DNA of 13,939 nucleotides from an uncultured Flavobacteriales bacterium (GTDB lineage: Bacteria; Bacteroidota; Bacteroidia; Flavobacteriales; UBA1820). Position numbers and translations under genes: made by a program. The stretch is taken from assembly GCA_902478645.1 (NCBI GenBank), contig CABSLV010000043.1, positions 1 through 13,939 of the forward strand, written 5' to 3'. Shown piece after piece: positions 12,873 to 13,939 of the stretch. Each line of letters begins with the position of its first letter. Within the stretch, counting starts at the first letter, position 1. A model generated the notes under the pieces. That model worked only from the letters and a program-made list of their open reading frames with translations, was not told where the DNA came from and did no database searches.

Positions 12873-13882
12873 CCCCTACCCCCAATGAAAACCGGCCGGT
12901 GCGTTTTCTGACCATCGGCATCAGCCCCATCGTCGAGACGATGCTCCGCGGAGCGCACCTCGACCCGCGTTTCGTCCACTCGGCCGTCTATTCCCGGCGG
13001 CAGGACACTGCCTCGGCCTTCGCTGCCCGCCACGGCGTGAAACACACCTTCACCGATCTGGAACAAGCCGCCTGCAGCGACACCTTCGACGCGGCGTACA
13101 TCGCCTCGCCCAACTCGCTGCATTTCGCACAAACGATGCTCCTGCTCTCCCACGGAAAACACGTACTCTGCGAAAAGCCCTTGGCTTCCAACGCCCGGCA
13201 GGCAAGACTCATGTGCCGCACCGCCCAAGAAAAAGGGCTCGTACTGATGGAGGCTCTCAAAACCACCCTCACTCCTACGTTTGCCGCCGTGCGGGAAGCC
13301 CTGCCCCATATCGCCCCCATCCGGCGCTACTTTGCGGCCTTTTGCCAGCGTTCCTCGCGCTACGACCGTTTCCTGGCCGGCGAGGATTTCAACGTCTTCT
13401 CACCGGAATTCTCCGGAGGGTCGCTGCTGGACATCGGTATCTACGGGCTGTACCCGATGGTCGTGCTGTTCGGGCCGCCGGAAGAGGTTGTCTCGCGCTC
13501 CCTGCTGCTGCGCACCGGCGTGGATGGGCAAGGTTCGCTCCTGTGCCGTTATCCGCAGATGGAAGGCGTGGTGGTCCACTCCAAGATCGCCGACTCGTCC
13601 TTGCCGAGCGAAATCCAGGGCGAGGGCGGAAGGATCCTCATCGAGCGGATCAACTCCTTCGCGCGGGCACAAATCGTGCTTCGGGACGGCTCGCGGGAGG
13701 ATCTTTCGGTCGAACACGCTCCCTTTGACATGGTGTACGAGGTGTCCGCCTTCATCGACCTGATCTGCCGCGGAGGTGGCGAACACCCGGTCAATTCGTT
13801 CGCCGCGAGCATCGCTACGGCCGAGATCATGGATGCCGCCCGGGCGCAAAACGGGATCCGATTCCCTTCGGACCGACTGTAA
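12869..13882 (+). CDS. Gfo/Idh/MocA family NAD(P)-dependent oxidoreductase
   Basis: This is a 337-residue protein beginning MTPTPNENRPVRFLTIGISP. The Rossmann N-terminus is followed by AAYIASPNSLHF (76-86) and the family's catalytic CEKPLASN with K103. The C-terminal sheet domain includes GGSLLDIGIYGLYPMVVLFG. The dinucleotide loop reads GISPIVE instead of GxGxxG, a change often seen in the trans-dihydrodiol dehydrogenase-like branch. The frame is open upstream, but I chose the ATG at 12869 because it gives the correct family N-terminus and overlaps the dehydrogenase stop by four bases (ATGA). Members oxidise or reduce sugars, inositols or sugar derivatives. Coupling to an aldehyde/alcohol dehydrogenase suggests a shared small-molecule pathway, substrate unknown. 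It is followed 10 bases on by a large GC hairpin. Confidence 0.92.
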   Translation: MTPTPNENRPVRFLTIGISPIVETMLRGAHLDPRFVHSAVYSRRQDTASAFAARHGVKHTFTDLEQAACSDTFDAAYIASPNSLHFAQTMLLLSHGKHVLCEKPLASNARQARLMCRTAQEKGLVLMEALKTTLTPTFAAVREALPHIAPIRRYFAAFCQRSSRYDRFLAGEDFNVFSPEFSGGSLLDIGIYGLYPMVVLFGPPEEVVSRSLLLRTGVDGQGSLLCRYPQMEGVVVHSKIADSSLPSEIQGEGGRILIERINSFARAQIVLRDGSREDLSVEHAPFDMVYEVSAFIDLICRGGGEHPVNSFAASIATAEIMDAARAQNGIRFPSDRL

Positions 13883-13892
13883 AAACCCGAAA

Positions 13893-13939
13893 GGGGGCGG
13901 GCAAGCGGGGGGCCTCCGGCGCCCCGCTTGCCCGCCCCC
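13893..13939 (+). terminator. large GC-rich hairpin, probable terminator, cut at window end
   Basis: The left arm GGGGGCGGGCAAGCGGGG (13893-13910) pairs perfectly over 18 bp with 13922-13939, around an 11-base loop. It starts 10 bases after the oxidoreductase stop and is preceded by AAACCCGAAA. Any T-tract would lie beyond the window, so the terminator call rests on position and stem strength. Confidence 0.75.

Noticed and set aside
1..13939. CRISPR arrays, tRNA or rRNA genes, insertion sequences
   Set aside because: Reading both strands showed no regularly spaced repeat-spacer units, no tRNA-like cloverleaf or rRNA segments, and no transposase-like proteins or terminal inverted repeats around genes.

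Overview
The window looks like chromosomal DNA from a fairly GC-rich member of the Bacteroidetes, probably Bacteroidales and possibly Alistipes/Rikenellaceae-like. The phylum call rests on TAnnTTTG-type promoter boxes ahead of several genes, weak or A-rich ribosome binding sites, the lineage-typical DUF4290 and TIGR02757/DUF2400 families, a lipoprotein with an acidic stretch after its lipid-anchored cysteine, and a MurA with Asp in place of the catalytic Cys. The genus-level guess is inference from base composition and gene content only.

Left end (1-1043): an AT-rich island of a different character. Two small unrecognised genes run leftward, the first cut by the window edge. They diverge from a small XRE-type HTH regulator that runs rightward. 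The roughly 270-base divergent region holds promoter-like elements for both directions and three evenly spaced ATTACA-type repeats. The layout resembles a repressor/early-operon switch, but no transposase, integrase or element end is visible. A bidirectional terminator at 1019-1043 separates this island from the core genes.

Centre (1089-9846): a long leftward run of housekeeping genes. In transcription order these are a LolD-type ABC ATPase, a TIGR02757/DUF2400 protein overlapping its 3' end, a UvrD/PcrA helicase, a DUF4290 protein, MurA, an unrecognised exported protein with a terminator, then grpE and dnaJ. Two genes in this run (uvrD and the exported protein) are preceded by about 100-base leaders that are roughly 87% purine. 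Two proteins carry notable active-site or metal-site changes: MurA has Asp at the fosfomycin-target position, and DnaJ has lost zinc centre I.

Right side (9961-13939): rightward genes. A lipoprotein with a DUF5018-like domain and a serine beta-lactamase-fold domain has its own promoter and terminator. It is followed by a two-gene operon of a YqhD/BDH-type iron-dependent alcohol dehydrogenase and a Gfo/Idh/MocA oxidoreductase that overlap by four bases (ATGA). The window ends exactly at the end of a perfect 18-bp GC-rich inverted repeat that probably terminates this operon.

There is no tRNA, rRNA, CRISPR array or insertion sequence that I can support. No stretch longer than 300 bases lacks a gene. 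I did not find a convincing new multi-gene system. The best leads are the DnaJ zinc-centre loss, the divergent regulator island and the coupled dehydrogenase pair.
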